64,000 nucleotides of DNA from Bufo bufo (taxonomy: Eukaryota > Chordata > Amphibia > Anura > Bufonidae). Under the pieces are notes generated by a model. That model searched no databases and was not told the DNA's origin. It saw only the letters and a program-made list of their open reading frames with translations. The position numbers and the translations under genes were made by a program. Numbering within the stretch: the first letter of the stretch is position 1; each line of letters opens with the position of its first letter. Below are positions 46,336-56,958 of the stretch, piece after piece. The stretch spans positions 329,628,294 through 329,692,293 of the forward strand of contig NC_053390.1 in the NCBI RefSeq assembly GCF_905171765.1, given 5' to 3'.

Positions 46336-47213
46336 TTAAAGGGAATGGGTCACCTTTATTTTTTACTCCAGATACTACAAACAATATTCCTTTTTCTTAT
46401 CTGCTTTTATTTTCTCATTGCGGATTTATCACAATTCTATTTTCTGAACATTATTTTGGGGTATCAATATTGCCTGAGTTGCTCTTTACAGCAGCCACAT
46501 GGACTACAGGCACAACAGACAGGAGATCATTGACTATGGTCAGGGGTGGACTGGCCATAGACCCTCCAGGGGGCCGCCCGAGCCCTCCTCACATCCGCCG
46601 GCCAGATACATAATGATCTAATGCTTCCAGTAGTAAATAATGTAGGAGCATCAGGTACTTATGCACCTGACCAGCAGCCACATATGTCCTCCTGAATTTA
46701 ACTGTATCATCATCCTCAGTATAGTGATAGGGCAGTATTTTATGCTGCACTGTGGTATTTGATCTTGCTGGGGAGGCATTCTGTGATTTACTATGGCATC
46801 GCTGGCCCTGCCTACTTTAGTTGTCCTGCCTACTTATGGCTTGTCTCACTTTGGATTCTCTCACAATTTGGGGCCACTTTTACCCCCCCCCCCCCAGGGC
46901 CTCTTTAGGTTCCCAGTGTGATCCTGACTATGGGAGAGTTTTCTAGGCATGCTCTGTGACCTGTGCAGGGTTCATTGTACAGGGTGGGGAGTACATAGGC
47001 TGTGGCATCATCTATTGCGAATGATGTTATCTATATATATAGTTGTTATATGTCATTGTAATCCTGTCTGTTATGATAATGTCTCTACTGAACAGGATGT
47101 GTTGGTATGTTATTAGGCTTAGTGGCCAGGGCAAAAACTGCAGGATTTATTCTGTAAATGACGCCTATGGGTGTCTGGTGGCACTAAAAGCATGAATGTT
47201 ACATCCCTTTTAA
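46336..47213. mobile_element. Candidate T2-type MITE split by a hAT element
   Basis: The left end TTAAAGGGAATGGGTCACC and right end gttacatcccttttaa are plausible mirrored T2 termini with TTAA at the edges. The halves are separated by the hAT element at 46541-46926. Only the ends pair, so the call is moderate. Confidence 0.55.
46541..46926 (+). mobile_element. hAT-type MITE (CAGGGGTGGACTGG family), 386 bp
   Basis: CAGGGGTGGACTGGCCATAG starts at 46541 and the right end is cccagtgtgatcctg. The flanks actatggt (46533-46540) and actatggg (46927-46934) match at 7 of 8 bases. It is the best-bounded member of the family seen at 810 and 38747. Confidence 0.88.
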
Positions 47214-47324
47214 ACTGTCAAGTGGGCTTTCTTAGCTTTTAGTTAACCCTTTATGGCTATGTTCCAGTTCACAGGAGTCCTGTTTCTCGCAGATAGATAC
47301 TAGCAGTTGTGTACTAACCCTTTA

Positions 47325-48231
47325 TTTACTATGGAGGGGACATAGAGGAGTTTATTACTATGGAGGGGGCACAGAGGACTATTACTATGGAGGGGGCACA
47401 GAGGTCTTTATTACTATGGAGGGGGCATAGAGGTCTTTATTACTATAGAGGGGGCACAGAGGTCTTTATTACTATAGAGGGGGCACAGAGGTCTTTATTA
47501 CTATGGAGGGGGCACAGAGGATTTTATTACTATGGAGGGGACACAGAGGAGTTTATTAGTATGGAGGGGGCGCAGAGCCAAAGGGCATTAGTACAATGAA
47601 GGGGAAACAGTTGGCATTATTACTGTGGAGGGGCACAGTGGGCATTATTACTGTGGAGGGGGCACAGTGGGCATTATTACTGTGGAGAGGGCACAGTGGG
47701 CATTATTACTGTGGAGGGAGCACAGTGGGCATTATTACTGTAAAGGGGGAACAATGGGGATTTCTACTATGGAGGGGGCACAGAGGGCATTAATACCGGT
47801 AGCTCAGTGGGCATTACTGCTATTATGGGGGCACAATGGACATTATTACTGTGAAGGGGGCACAATGGGCATTATTACTGTGAAGGGGGCACAGTGGGCA
47901 TTATTACTGTGGAGGGGGTACAGTGGGCATTATTACTGTAAATGGGGAACAATGGGGATTTCTACTATGGAGGGGGAACAGAGGGCATTACTAGTCTAGC
48001 ATAGTGGGCATTATTACTGTGAAGGGGCAGAATGGGCATTATTACTGTGAAGGGGCAGAATGGGCATTATTACTGTGAAGTGGCACAATGGGCATTATTA
48101 CTGTGAAGGGGGCACAATGGGCATTATTAGTGTGAAATTGGTCAAGTGGGCATTATTACTGTGAAGGGGGCACAATGGGGATTTCTACTATGGAGGGGGC
48201 AAAGAGGGCATTACTAGCACAGTGGGCATTA
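47325..48231 (+). repeat. 29-bp minisatellite, about 30 copies
   Basis: The unit is cattattactgtggaggggg cacagtggg with a second version (ctttattactatggaggggg cacagaggt) on the left. Both have a 29-bp period. The two versions occupy separate halves, with the switch near 47600. The array ends exactly where the BED-hAT copy 2 begins (48232). Confidence 0.95.
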
Positions 48232-48835
48232 CTAGTGTTGACCGAGCACCAAGGTGCTCAGGTGCTCGAGTAGAACATATTGGGATGCTCGGGTGCTCTA
48301 CAGAGCACCAGAGCACAATGGAAGTAAATGGGAGAACCCAAACATTAAACCAGGCACCCCCTGCTCTGCAGAGGGGAGGGTGTCTGGTTCACAGGAAAAG
48401 GTCAGAAATTGATGGAAACACCACTATAATGGTTCGGGAACAGCATGTGGAAGATGTCTGGATGCATCTTGGACTCCCAGGTCGCTGGTGGGAACGATGT
48501 TGTCCTAGTACACCACTTTTACAGACTGACAATGATATGCACCAAACCGAAGATAAAATCGATTTTAGAGGAAAAATTCTTTCCTGTATATTTACTTGTA
48601 TATAAAGTACAAGTGCTGCAAAAAATTACAAGGAAGAGGCACTCTAATACAACCTGTATATCACATAAAGGAGGGCTTCATTCACATTGTGGTACAATTG
48701 TTCATGTAGTGGGACTCCTACACTCATAAAGCCTATGCGCTAAGTGAAAGGGCTGCCAAAAATTACAAGGAACCAACACTCCAATGCACCCTTTATTACA
48801 CATAAAAGAGGGCATCATACATACCCTTGAAAAAT

Positions 48836-49085
48836 TATGATTGATGGCCTGCTGGTGACCCTCAAAAATATTAGGAGCAAGGACCTGCAGGTGACCCTCT
48901 AAAATATTAGGGACGAGGGCCTGTTGCTGATCTGACCATCTAAAACATTAGGAGTGAGGGTCTGCTGCTGAGCTGACCCTCTAAAACATTATGGGCGAGG
49001 GCCTGCTGGTGACCCTCTAAAACATTAGGGGTGAGGGTCTGCTGCTGAGCTGACCCTCTAAAACATTAGGAGCGAGGGCAGCCTA
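48836..49085 (-). repeat. Tandem array in the 3' region of BED-hAT copy 2
   Basis: Units such as gagggcctgctggtgaccct and gagggtctgctgctgagctg alternate, each followed by ctaaaacattagg. They are the reverse complement of the 41-bp unit at 31845-32550, with some units shortened. About six copies. Confidence 0.9.
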
Positions 49086-49184
49086 AAAAGCATGTTGATA
49101 TGATGGAGGAGGAGGACGAGAAAAGGAAGATTGAACCATGTAACCTTTTTTGTGCAGGAAGGGGTGAATGGGAATACAGTGTAT

Positions 49185-52051
49185 TTAATACACCTTAAAA
49201 GCCACATTTAAAGTGCTTTTATGTTCAGCCGCTTCCCTCTGGTGGAGTAGAGAAGTCAGGGGCAACTTTTCAGCATTTTCAGTTGACAGGTGGATGCACT
49301 TATCGGTTATTATGCCCCCAGCAGCACTAAATACCCACTCTGACAAAACGCTGGAGGCAGGGCAGGCCAGCACCTCCAAGGTGCAGAGCGCCAGTTCGTG
49401 CCACTTGTCCAGCTTGGACACCCAATAGTTGAAAGGTTCAGAGGGATCACTGAGGACGCTGACATAGTCTGCTATGTACTCCTTCACCATGTTCCAAAAC
49501 TTTTCCCTCCTTGTGACACTAGGCCGTGCATCAGGGTGAGTGTCATGAAACTGTCCCAGGCTTTGGAGAGTTTTTCCCTGCCTCTGTTGGAACTGCTGTG
49601 TGTTCCCCTCGTCTCCCGTCCTCGGTTGCCCAATGAACTACGTACTCTGCCGCGAGCGTTGTCAGCTGGAAATTTTTGGAGCAATTTTTCCACAAGGACC
49701 TTCTGGTACTGCACCATTTTGCTAGTCCTATCCACCACAGGAATGAAAGATAAGAAGTTCTCTTTGTAGCGGGGGTCAAGAAGGGTGAACAACCAGTAAT
49801 TGGTGTTGGCCAAAATGCGTATAACGTGAGAGTCACAGGAAAGGGAGCATAACATAAAGTCAGCCATGTGTGCCAGAGTCCCAACAGACAAGACTTCGCT
49901 GGATCAGGAGAATGACTCTCAATCTCCTCATCTTCTTCCTCCTCTTCGGCCCATCCACGCTGAACAGATGAAATAAACCTGCTATGGGTACTACCCTCTG
50001 TAGCGGAGGCAACCGTCTCCTGCTCCTCCTCATCATCATCCAATTCGCGCTGAGAAGACGAAGTCAGGGTGGTCTGGCTATCACCCTGTGTAATGTCTTC
50101 CCCCATTTACACCTCTTCCACATGCAAAGCGTCCGCCTTCATTGTGAGCAGCGAGTGTTTCAGTAGACACAGAAGTGGGATGGTCACGCTGATAATTGCG
50201 GCATCGCCGCTCACCATCTGTGTTGATTCCTCATAGTTGTATAAAACCTCACACATCCATGCCCACTCGTCGCTTGTGAAGAGCGGAAGCTGGCTGGAAA
50301 GGCGACGACCATGTTGCAGCTGGTATTCCACTACTGCCCTCTGCTGCTCACAAAGCCTGGCCAACATGTGGAACATCGAGTTCCAGCGCATGCCCACGTC
50401 GCACAACATTCGGTGAGCGGACAATTGCAAGTGCTGCTGCAGCATTGCCAGACCGGCGGCAGCTGTAGATGACTTTTGGAAATGGGCACACAAGTGGCGC
50501 ACCTTCACCAGTAGCTCAGGCAAATTGGGGTAGGTTTTGAGAAACAGCTGAGCCACTAAGTTGAACACGTGGGCTAGGCATGGTATGTGTGTGAGCTTGC
50601 AGAGCTCCAAAGCCCCCACCAAGTTACGGCCATTATAAGACACAACCATGCCTGGTTCTAGGTTGAGTGGCAAGAGTGTCATGAAACTGTCCCAGGCTTT
50701 GGCAATCTGGTCCCTTATACCCTGCCACAGCTCTGCGGCGGTGTGCTGTTTGTCACCTAAGCAAATTAGTTTCAGAACGGCCTGTTACCGCTTCCCCACT
50801 GCAATGTTAAATTGCTTCCAGTTACAGACTGATGGCTGACTGGTGCTGCAAGATGAGAATTCAGAGGTGGAAGTGGAGGAGGTGGAGGAGGAGAAGGGGC
50901 AGCCACTAATGTAGGTGGTGGCAGAAATCCTGATGGAAGTAGGGCCCACAATCTTTGGCGTTGGTAGCAAATGTGCCATCCCAAGGTATGACTCGCAGAC
51001 ACTAGTTGTGGACCCAGGCATTCGGCCCCCCTATTAGGGTGCTTTGATGCCATGTGGCGGAACATAGTGGTGGTGGTGAGGTTGCTAGTGTTCACGCCCC
51101 TGTCGGTTTTGTACACATACCCCTTGGCAAGGGAGATTGCCGCAAGGGGGTGCTCCAGGGAACAGTTGCGGGCCTGTTTGGTGTGGCCCGCCTTCTCCCT
51201 TTTGCCACCCCACTGCCTCTTCAAGCCTGTTGCGGTGCTGCGGATCCCTCCCACTCTGTACTGCTGTCCTCGCTTGGCTTGCCACCTTCCCAGGTTGGGT
51301 CAGTGATTTCATCGTCCACAACCTCCTCTTCCACTTCCTCACTCTGGTCATCCTCCTGACTTGTTGACCTAACAAAAACCTCACTTTTTGACAACTGTGT
51401 CTCATCCTCATCATCAACCTCTTGAGACACTAATTGCTGTTGACTTATTGGCAACTGTGTCTTATCATCATCATCCACCTTGTGAAACACTAATTGCCAT
51501 TCCCCACTGTCATCTTCTTCTGACTGTGGATGTTCAAGAGTTTGTGAATCAGTGCACAAGATCTCCTCATGTCCCTCTTCAAGCGGGCTTGGCGAGAGGC
51601 ACAAATGAAGGAATGGCGCTGAAAAGAGCTCCTTTGGAATATTCGAGTGTGGGATCGCTTTGTTTGCCAAGAATGTCCATGGTGGGAGAAAGGAGGATGA
51701 GGGAGGATGAGGGTGAGTATTCTGTTGACCAGACTCTTGGCTACTGAGATTGGACTTTGTCGAAGACAGGGTGGTGTTTAACCGACTGGAAGCATTATCT
51801 GCTGCAATTCAACCGACCACCTGTTCGCACTGTTGTGACGTTGAGAGTCGTGTCCTGCGCCGCACTGCAAACTGGGACATGAAGCTAGGTATCGTGGATG
51901 AGTGTGTTTCTTGTGCTCTGGCAGCAGGCACAGTTTCACCGCACCCAGGGCCACGTCCTCTGCGTGCACCATCAGCAGCACGGCCACTTCCCTGTCCCTT
52001 ACTACTCGCCTTGAGCATATTAAATGGTATATATGCATGCAAGTATGTCAC
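49185..52051 (-). pseudogene. BED zinc-finger hAT transposase, degenerate (copy 2)
   Basis: Reading from 52051 down: an arginine/glycine-rich N-terminus (KASSKGQGSG), an acidic region to about 51221, then NTSNLTTTTMFRHMASKH near 51080-51030. The CNLC half of the BED finger seen in copy 1 is missing. Next come LPLNLEPGMVVSYNGRNLV (50670), where the second catalytic aspartate has become tyrosine, CDVGMRWNSMFHMLARL (50395), and the run 50107-50682 with no stop. LLDPRYKENFLSFIPVVD lies at 49770. The dimerisation core CPASSVLSEWVFSAAGG at about 49345 is present. It has frameshifts but longer open blocks than copy 1. Confidence 0.92.
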
Positions 52052-52183
52052 ACGTAAGCAGTTGATTTACGTAAGTTGAGCCTAGTTCAGTCACTGTACT
52101 TGCATAGAGCAGCCACACTACTTTTTTCCATAGAGGAGGCTGGCAAATCTAAGGTCACCACCCATGTAGGTTAAAACAGATTT

Positions 52184-52287
52184 GTTATAGGCAAATGGCT
52201 ATTTGCCGCATTTGTGTGAGGGGAGGCGGGGCTATACTGCTTATAAGCCACAGCCTCCTCCTCACCTTACCGGCGGCTCGTTTCTGC
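52184..52287 (+). repeat. Ngaro split repeat A1
   Basis: This 104-bp unit (gttataggcaaatggctatt ... ggctcgtttctgc) matches 56699-56802 with about three differences. It carries ggggaggcggggctatactg and ttataagcc, which may serve as a promoter region. Confidence 0.95.
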
Positions 52288-52887
52288 ATCACTTCGGGGT
52301 GCCTGTATGCACGTGATTATACGGTCTCTGCCTCTCATCGGCGTCTACATCCCAGCATTCACGTCTTCCAGCGGTAAGATCGGGGCCTTGCGGCTTCATT
52401 CCTGGGAAGGGGGAGAGGGATCGGCACCGACACGCCGCACGTTGTTACCTGCATGTCTCGGCGGGCGGCAGAGCTGACTTCCATGTGTTCAGAGCCGTGC
52501 TCTGCTGCCTTAGATTGTCCCAGCATGCCATCTGCTGGTCGGCGGTGTTATTACAGCTTACATTTGCCTGTCATGTCTTGATACATTCGGGATATGGTTG
52601 TGTAGTATTACAGTGATAAAAAAAGAAAAGAAAATAATAATAAATTAAAGGGGCTAAAAATGTTGAGGAGTGTTTTTACGTATACCCGGTATTGTTACAT
52701 CATAGGACGAGGCAGTACATAGGCTATATTCAGTCCCATCGGGCTTATGTCTGGCTGCAAAGGGACCTTGGTTACATTGCTTTTCCTGATTCATGAATGT
52801 AAGTGACTCTCCGTCTGGCCGGTGGTATGTTGGCTCCTTTAGGTAAGCAAGCACCACCGCACCGGAACGTTTTCTGCCTGGCAGCAT

Positions 52888-53372
52888 CGGCCCCCCATGC
52901 GGCAGTCTCTTGGGTTGCAGGAGTCAGCGCGACTCCGCTCGCGACACATTGTAATGTATAACACGGGCCGCCGTGCTCGTAGTGAGGCAGGGGTGCATAC
53001 AAGGCTGTTTGCTTCTGGTAGGCTCTTGATTCATCTGGTCTGCTGGAGCCTCCAGGAAGCAGGTGATAGTGGTACAAAAAAAATAAATAAATGGGAGTTT
53101 GGGTTGAGAAATGGCAGTTTAATGAAAAAAATTAAAATAAAAATAATAATAATAAAAATCGGCTCCCCCCGCGGCAGACTGTCAGGTTGCAGGAGTCAGC
53201 GCGACTCCGCTCTCGACACATTGTAATGTATAGCACGGGCCGCTGTGCTCGTAGTGAGGCAGGGGTGCATGCAAGGCTGTTTTGCTTCTGGTAGGCTCTT
53301 GATTCATCTGGTCTGCTGCATGCTCCAGACAGCAGATGATAGTGGTTAAAAAAAAAGTGGGAGTTTGGGTTA
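52888..53372 (+). repeat. Tandem duplication inside the Ngaro-like element, 272-bp offset
   Basis: The stretch caggagtcagcgcgactccg, through gcacgggccg and aggctcttgattcatctggt, occurs at about 52888-53109 and again at 53160-53372. The copies differ at several sites and in poly(A) lengths. Confidence 0.92.
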
Positions 53373-53475
53373 AAAAAAAAAGGGGGGGATTTCTGTCCCT
53401 CGCCTCGTGGTCCAGGCTGCCACCACGGGATCTCGCACACATATTTCCGCACGATTCCGCCATTAGAGTTTCGCT

Positions 53476-53760
53476 CGCATGGCCTCCGCCATTGGAGTCT
53501 CTCACGCATGGCCTCCGCCTTTGGAGTCTCTCACGCGTGGCCTCCGCCTATGGAGTCTCTCAAGCGTGGCCTCCGCCATTAGAATATCTCTCACGCGTGG
53601 CCTCCGCCATTAGAGTCTCTCACGCGTGGCCTCCGCCATTAGAGTCTCTCACACGTGGCCTCCGCCATTAGAGTCTCTCACGCGTGGCCTCCGCCATTAG
53701 AGTCTCTCACGCGTGGCCTCCGCCATTAGAGTCTCTCGCGCGTGGCCTCGCTTTCAGAAG
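53476..53760 (+). repeat. 29-bp minisatellite inside the Ngaro-like element
   Basis: The unit tggcctccgccattagagtc tctcacgcg repeats with a 29-bp period (starts 53598 and 53627). About ten copies, with a 2-base longer unit at 53580. A looser continuation (catggctccgcc) reaches 53830. It gives an open frame across all copies that is probably accidental. Confidence 0.95.
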
Positions 53761-54503
53761 TATTGCATGCTTGATCCTACACACATGGCTCCGCCATCCT
53801 GAGTCTAGCAACCATGGCTCCGCCTTTTGGGGTTGGGCGAAGTTCTTCCGTTCCAACCTCGCACGCTTGGCTTCTCCCTCCTCGTACTACACATGCCTCA
53901 GCCATCCGTGGTCTTCCGTGGGGTCCAGCAGGTTGCTTGCTTCCACATTCCGCCCGCTTGGCTCGGTCATCTGTGCTCCACCAATACAATGTTTTTGGGA
54001 GACTCGAACGCGTGGTTTGGGCCACTAGAGTCTACTTTAGTTATCATTTCTCTCTGTTTTTCTTTTTCCAGATTGTTGGGTCTTCTTTTTTTCTTGTCAT
54101 TACAAGTCAAGCATTCAGAGCCTACCGTTCAGACTTTTTTCTCAGGTTCGCTCTGCTTTTCCAACTCACTCTCTAGTTTGTCTCTCTAGCTCCTCAGGGT
54201 CACCTTTTCCTCTTGCCGTCTCTGCTTTCACAGGACCACCTTTCCAGGAAATCCTTCCAGCGGCCTTTTTTCTGTTTCCTACTGCAGTTCTGCCTCCCAG
54301 GGGATATAAAAAAGAATATAAAAAAATAAAATCCAAGGTTCCGCAGCGTGTGTCGCAAGTTGATTGCCTATCATCTTCTCTAGTGGGGTCATCTCGAGCA
54401 GTGCGTTACTTATCAATTATTGGGTTAATTGTCTCCAGGTAGTTCTTTCATATATGCGTCCAAAAAAAATAAAAAATTTAAAATAAAACAAAATAAAACC
54501 TTA

Positions 54504-54590
54504 AGTCCTGTCACGACTACAGGCATCAATTCGATACGTCTGTCACGTCTACAGACATGTTAAGTCCTGTCACGACCACAGGATACGGTC
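54504..54590 (+). repeat. Short tandem motif tgtcacgac/tctacag
   Basis: Three degenerate copies of cctgtcacgactacagg-like sequence, each a small hairpin (cctgt ... acagg), precede the gag-like region. Confidence 0.7.
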
Positions 54591-54876
54591 CTACACTGTA
54601 TGCCTCGTCCACTCTCATGTCTCAGTCTACACTCGTTCGGGGCTTGCAAGGCTACTTAGGTCACATTCTATTCCGCTATGTACACATCTTCCCATATTCA
54701 GTCACTTCGGTGAAGGGGTGCTCCGCATGCTGGGCGGCACCTCGCGTGCTGGTACGGCGGTTCTTGGCACATCGGTGGTCCGTGATACTAGTGAATGGCA
54801 CAAACTGGTGGGGACTATTCATCTTCTGCATTAATCATGTAGTGTTTTAGTAGGATATCTCAAGAATCATTGATGG

Positions 54877-55440
54877 ATGATACATCATCATCCCGTGGGA
54901 GCGTGGTGTCACATTCCCAAGAGACTCCACACCATCATTAGGTCATGGACTGTGCCTAAGTTGATGGCAGAGTTATCCAAAAGAGGCATTCCATTTCCAG
55001 CTTCTGCAAGGAAGGCGGAACTGTTCCGTCTTCTGTCTTCAGTTCCGGAGGTTCAAAATCTGCAGGTGGTCTCCATGGACACTATTCAGACCTCGCTTAC
55101 GCAACTGCATGCGGCCATCAACTCCATGGCGTCATCAATGTTGAACTTTCAGGCCAGGCTAGAGTCAGTCGAGGCAGGCGATACAGCTGCCCGTTTGGTG
55201 TGCCAAAGTCCAGCAGGTTCTTCTAGCCTCCAGGCTAGTGTTGCTGGTGGGTCAGGTTCTGTACCCCCTATCGCACCGTTCCACTTCGTTCCAGCCAACA
55301 TTCGATAGGAAATAATTGACGGCAAGGACGAGAACTTAGCGTCCTTACTCATAACAGCTCATGAGGCGCCAGTTAACAAGGCCATAGTCTGAGGGGAGGT
55401 CTCGTGGTCCTCAAATCTAAGGACTTGAGGTTGAATAGAA
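54877..55440 (+). pseudogene. Ngaro gag-like remnant with a SAP-type motif
   Basis: The open frame 54877-55308 contains SWTVPKLMAELSKRGIPFPA followed by ARKAELFRLLSS (residues about 23-53), the pattern of a SAP-type nucleic-acid-binding helix pair found in gag-like proteins of this group. Near the end comes APFHFVPANIR; after a stop at 55306 the same frame continues with EIIDGKDENLASLLITAHEA, so one nonsense mutation interrupts it. The product would package element RNA; here it is broken. Confidence 0.7.
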
Positions 55441-55679
55441 ACTCAGCATACCAGAGTTTGTCTTAGCCTTTAGTCTGTACAGGGTTGTTGTCTTATCCTG
55501 TTAGGGTCCCATCCACATGCAGATTGGGTACAGTATGTTGTCAATGGTCTTTCCACAGGTTTCCATACAGGGCTATTGGCTCTTCTCTTTTTGCAGGTCT
55601 CTCCACAAGCAGACTGCGTACCGATTCATCTTGCCACTGCCAGGTCCCTTATGACTAAAGCCCTGTCCTGTAACAACCC

Positions 55680-56556
55680 GAGGATATATAAGAAGGCATG
55701 GACCTTGTTCTGTAATTGTAAGAGAACCCATTCTTCGGCAGGAGTGGGCAACATCTCTCACCTACTGGCCTTTGCCGCATTTTTGGCCACTCTCACCACA
55801 AGCTGTCATTTAGCACTATTAAGTTATACCTGGCTGGGATTCAACATTATTTGTATCTATGGCATCCTAATTAACCCTCCTTCTTTTCAGCCCATCCAAT
55901 TAGAATGTTACTGAAGGGTATCCAGAAGGGGTCCGCTGTGGCCCGCCCTACACAACAGACATTTACAGGGTCAATGTTTAGATTGCTTTCAGATAAACTA
56001 CGCTAAACCCCTTCAGTAAGCACACTAGTTTATTGATCAAGACACCATGTACCTAGCCTTCTACGGCTTCCTCAGACCAGGCGAGTTCACCTGAGCCACA
56101 ACATGCAAGAGCTATCTGAGGAAGGATCGCTGTCATGGGATGGGTCATGCTAAATTCTTACTTTAATGTCCACAAAGACGGCCCGAGCGGGTCAGCTCAC
56201 AAAGGTTAGATACTTCCCCACTGGTAATAAGTGGTGCCCAGTTATGGCAGTGCAGGATTGGACGCGCTTTACCGAAGCAACCCCAGGGGATGCTCTTCTG
56301 CTAAGGCTGGGCTCTGCGCCTTTGAGTTGTCAGAACTTTCTCAAATTCATCCGAATATTATTGAGGAATGTTGGGGTCAGTCCCAGTTCCATCACAGGGC
56401 ATTCCTTTTACACTAGTGCAGCTTCGCCGCCTCCAAGCACAACGTCTCGTGCATGTTATTAAGAAGTTGGGCAGATGGCAGTCAGCTTGTCATGCCCGAC
56501 ATATACCAAATCCACAGCGTGAAATGTTTAATGCTTTCAGGAATCTGGTATTGTAA
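55680..56556 (+). pseudogene. Ngaro/DIRS-type tyrosine recombinase, degenerate
   Basis: Blocks in shifting frames follow the recombinase order. The N-terminal core-binding part is near 55690-55900 (LLAFAAFLATL, SYTWLGF). MYLAFYGFLRPGEFT lies near 56046-56092, holding the first catalytic arginine. 56166-56462 reads VRYFPTGNKWCPVMAVQDW and later SSITGHSFYTSAA. 56440-56556 reads KKLGRWQSACHARHIPNP. In related recombinases the box is HSFRIGAA and the nucleophile lies in an RYI-type motif. Here the second arginine has become tyrosine and the expected tyrosine is histidine. At least three disruptions are present, so it is inactive. Confidence 0.85.
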
Positions 56557-56597
56557 TTTTGTTAACACTATTGCCCTGAGCTATGTTTGTTATTTTT

Positions 56598-56958
56598 GGC
56601 CCCTTTAGCCTACCCTCCGTACAGCAGTCTCGGCATACCCCTACTGCTTAGCATAGTAGGTAGGTTGGCGTACTTATCTTGAGCCGACCAGAATACAAGT
56701 TATAGGCAAATGGTTATTTGTCGCATTTGTGTGAGGGGAGGCGGGGCTATACTGCTTATAAGCCGCAGCCTCCTCCTCACCTTACCGGCGGCTCGTTTCT
56801 GCCCCACCCTCCCTAGTCTCCTTTTATTCTAACTACTCAATGGGGTGGGCCCCTTTAGTCTACCCTCCGTACAGAAGTCTCGGCATACCCCTACTGCTTA
56901 GCATAGTAGGTAGGTAGGTAGGTTGGTGTACTTATCTTGAGCCGACCCGAATACAAGT
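56598..56958 (+). repeat. Ngaro 3' split repeats B1-A2-B2
   Basis: B1 (ggcccctttagcctaccctc ... gaatacaag) at 56598-56698 recurs as B2 at 56848-56958 with a few changes and two extra ggta units. A2 lies between and repeats the 5' end (A1). A 45-bp spacer (56803-56847) separates A2 from B2. Confidence 0.95.

Larger units (their letters stand above)
48232..52056 (-). mobile_element. BED-finger hAT transposon, copy 2, 5' end missing
   Basis: The 3' tip TAGTGTTGACCGAGCACC at 48232 matches copy 1 (TAGTGTTGATCGAGC). The element runs on the minus strand with a 41-bp-type array (48836-49085), a broken transposase, and homology to copy 1 up to the string tacgtgtgacata near 52056. Beyond that the sequence departs from copy 1 and soon meets the Ngaro-like element at 52184, so the 5' terminus is lost or diverged. 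Confidence 0.88.
52184..56958 (+). mobile_element. Ngaro-type tyrosine-recombinase retroelement lacking reverse transcriptase
   Basis: Split direct repeats in the order A1 ... B1-A2-B2 define the element. A1 is 52184-52287, B1 56598-56698, A2 56699-56802 and B2 56848-56958. This layout is diagnostic of Ngaro-type members of the DIRS order, which integrate by a tyrosine recombinase and leave no target duplication. Between A1 and B1 lie a repetitive 5' region, a gag-like remnant with a SAP-type motif (54937-55440) and a recombinase remnant (55680-56556). No reverse transcriptase or RNase H sequence is seen between them. Confidence 0.88.

Noticed and set aside
47360..47999. Open frames with GHSGHYYC-like peptide repeats
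   Set aside because: Product of the 29-bp minisatellite; no stable reading-frame repeat or flanking gene structure.
53336..53830. Open frames across the 29-bp repeat encoding proline/serine-rich tandem peptide repeats
   Set aside because: A 29-bp period shifts frame at each unit, so the peptide repeat changes from copy to copy; no conserved protein is coded.
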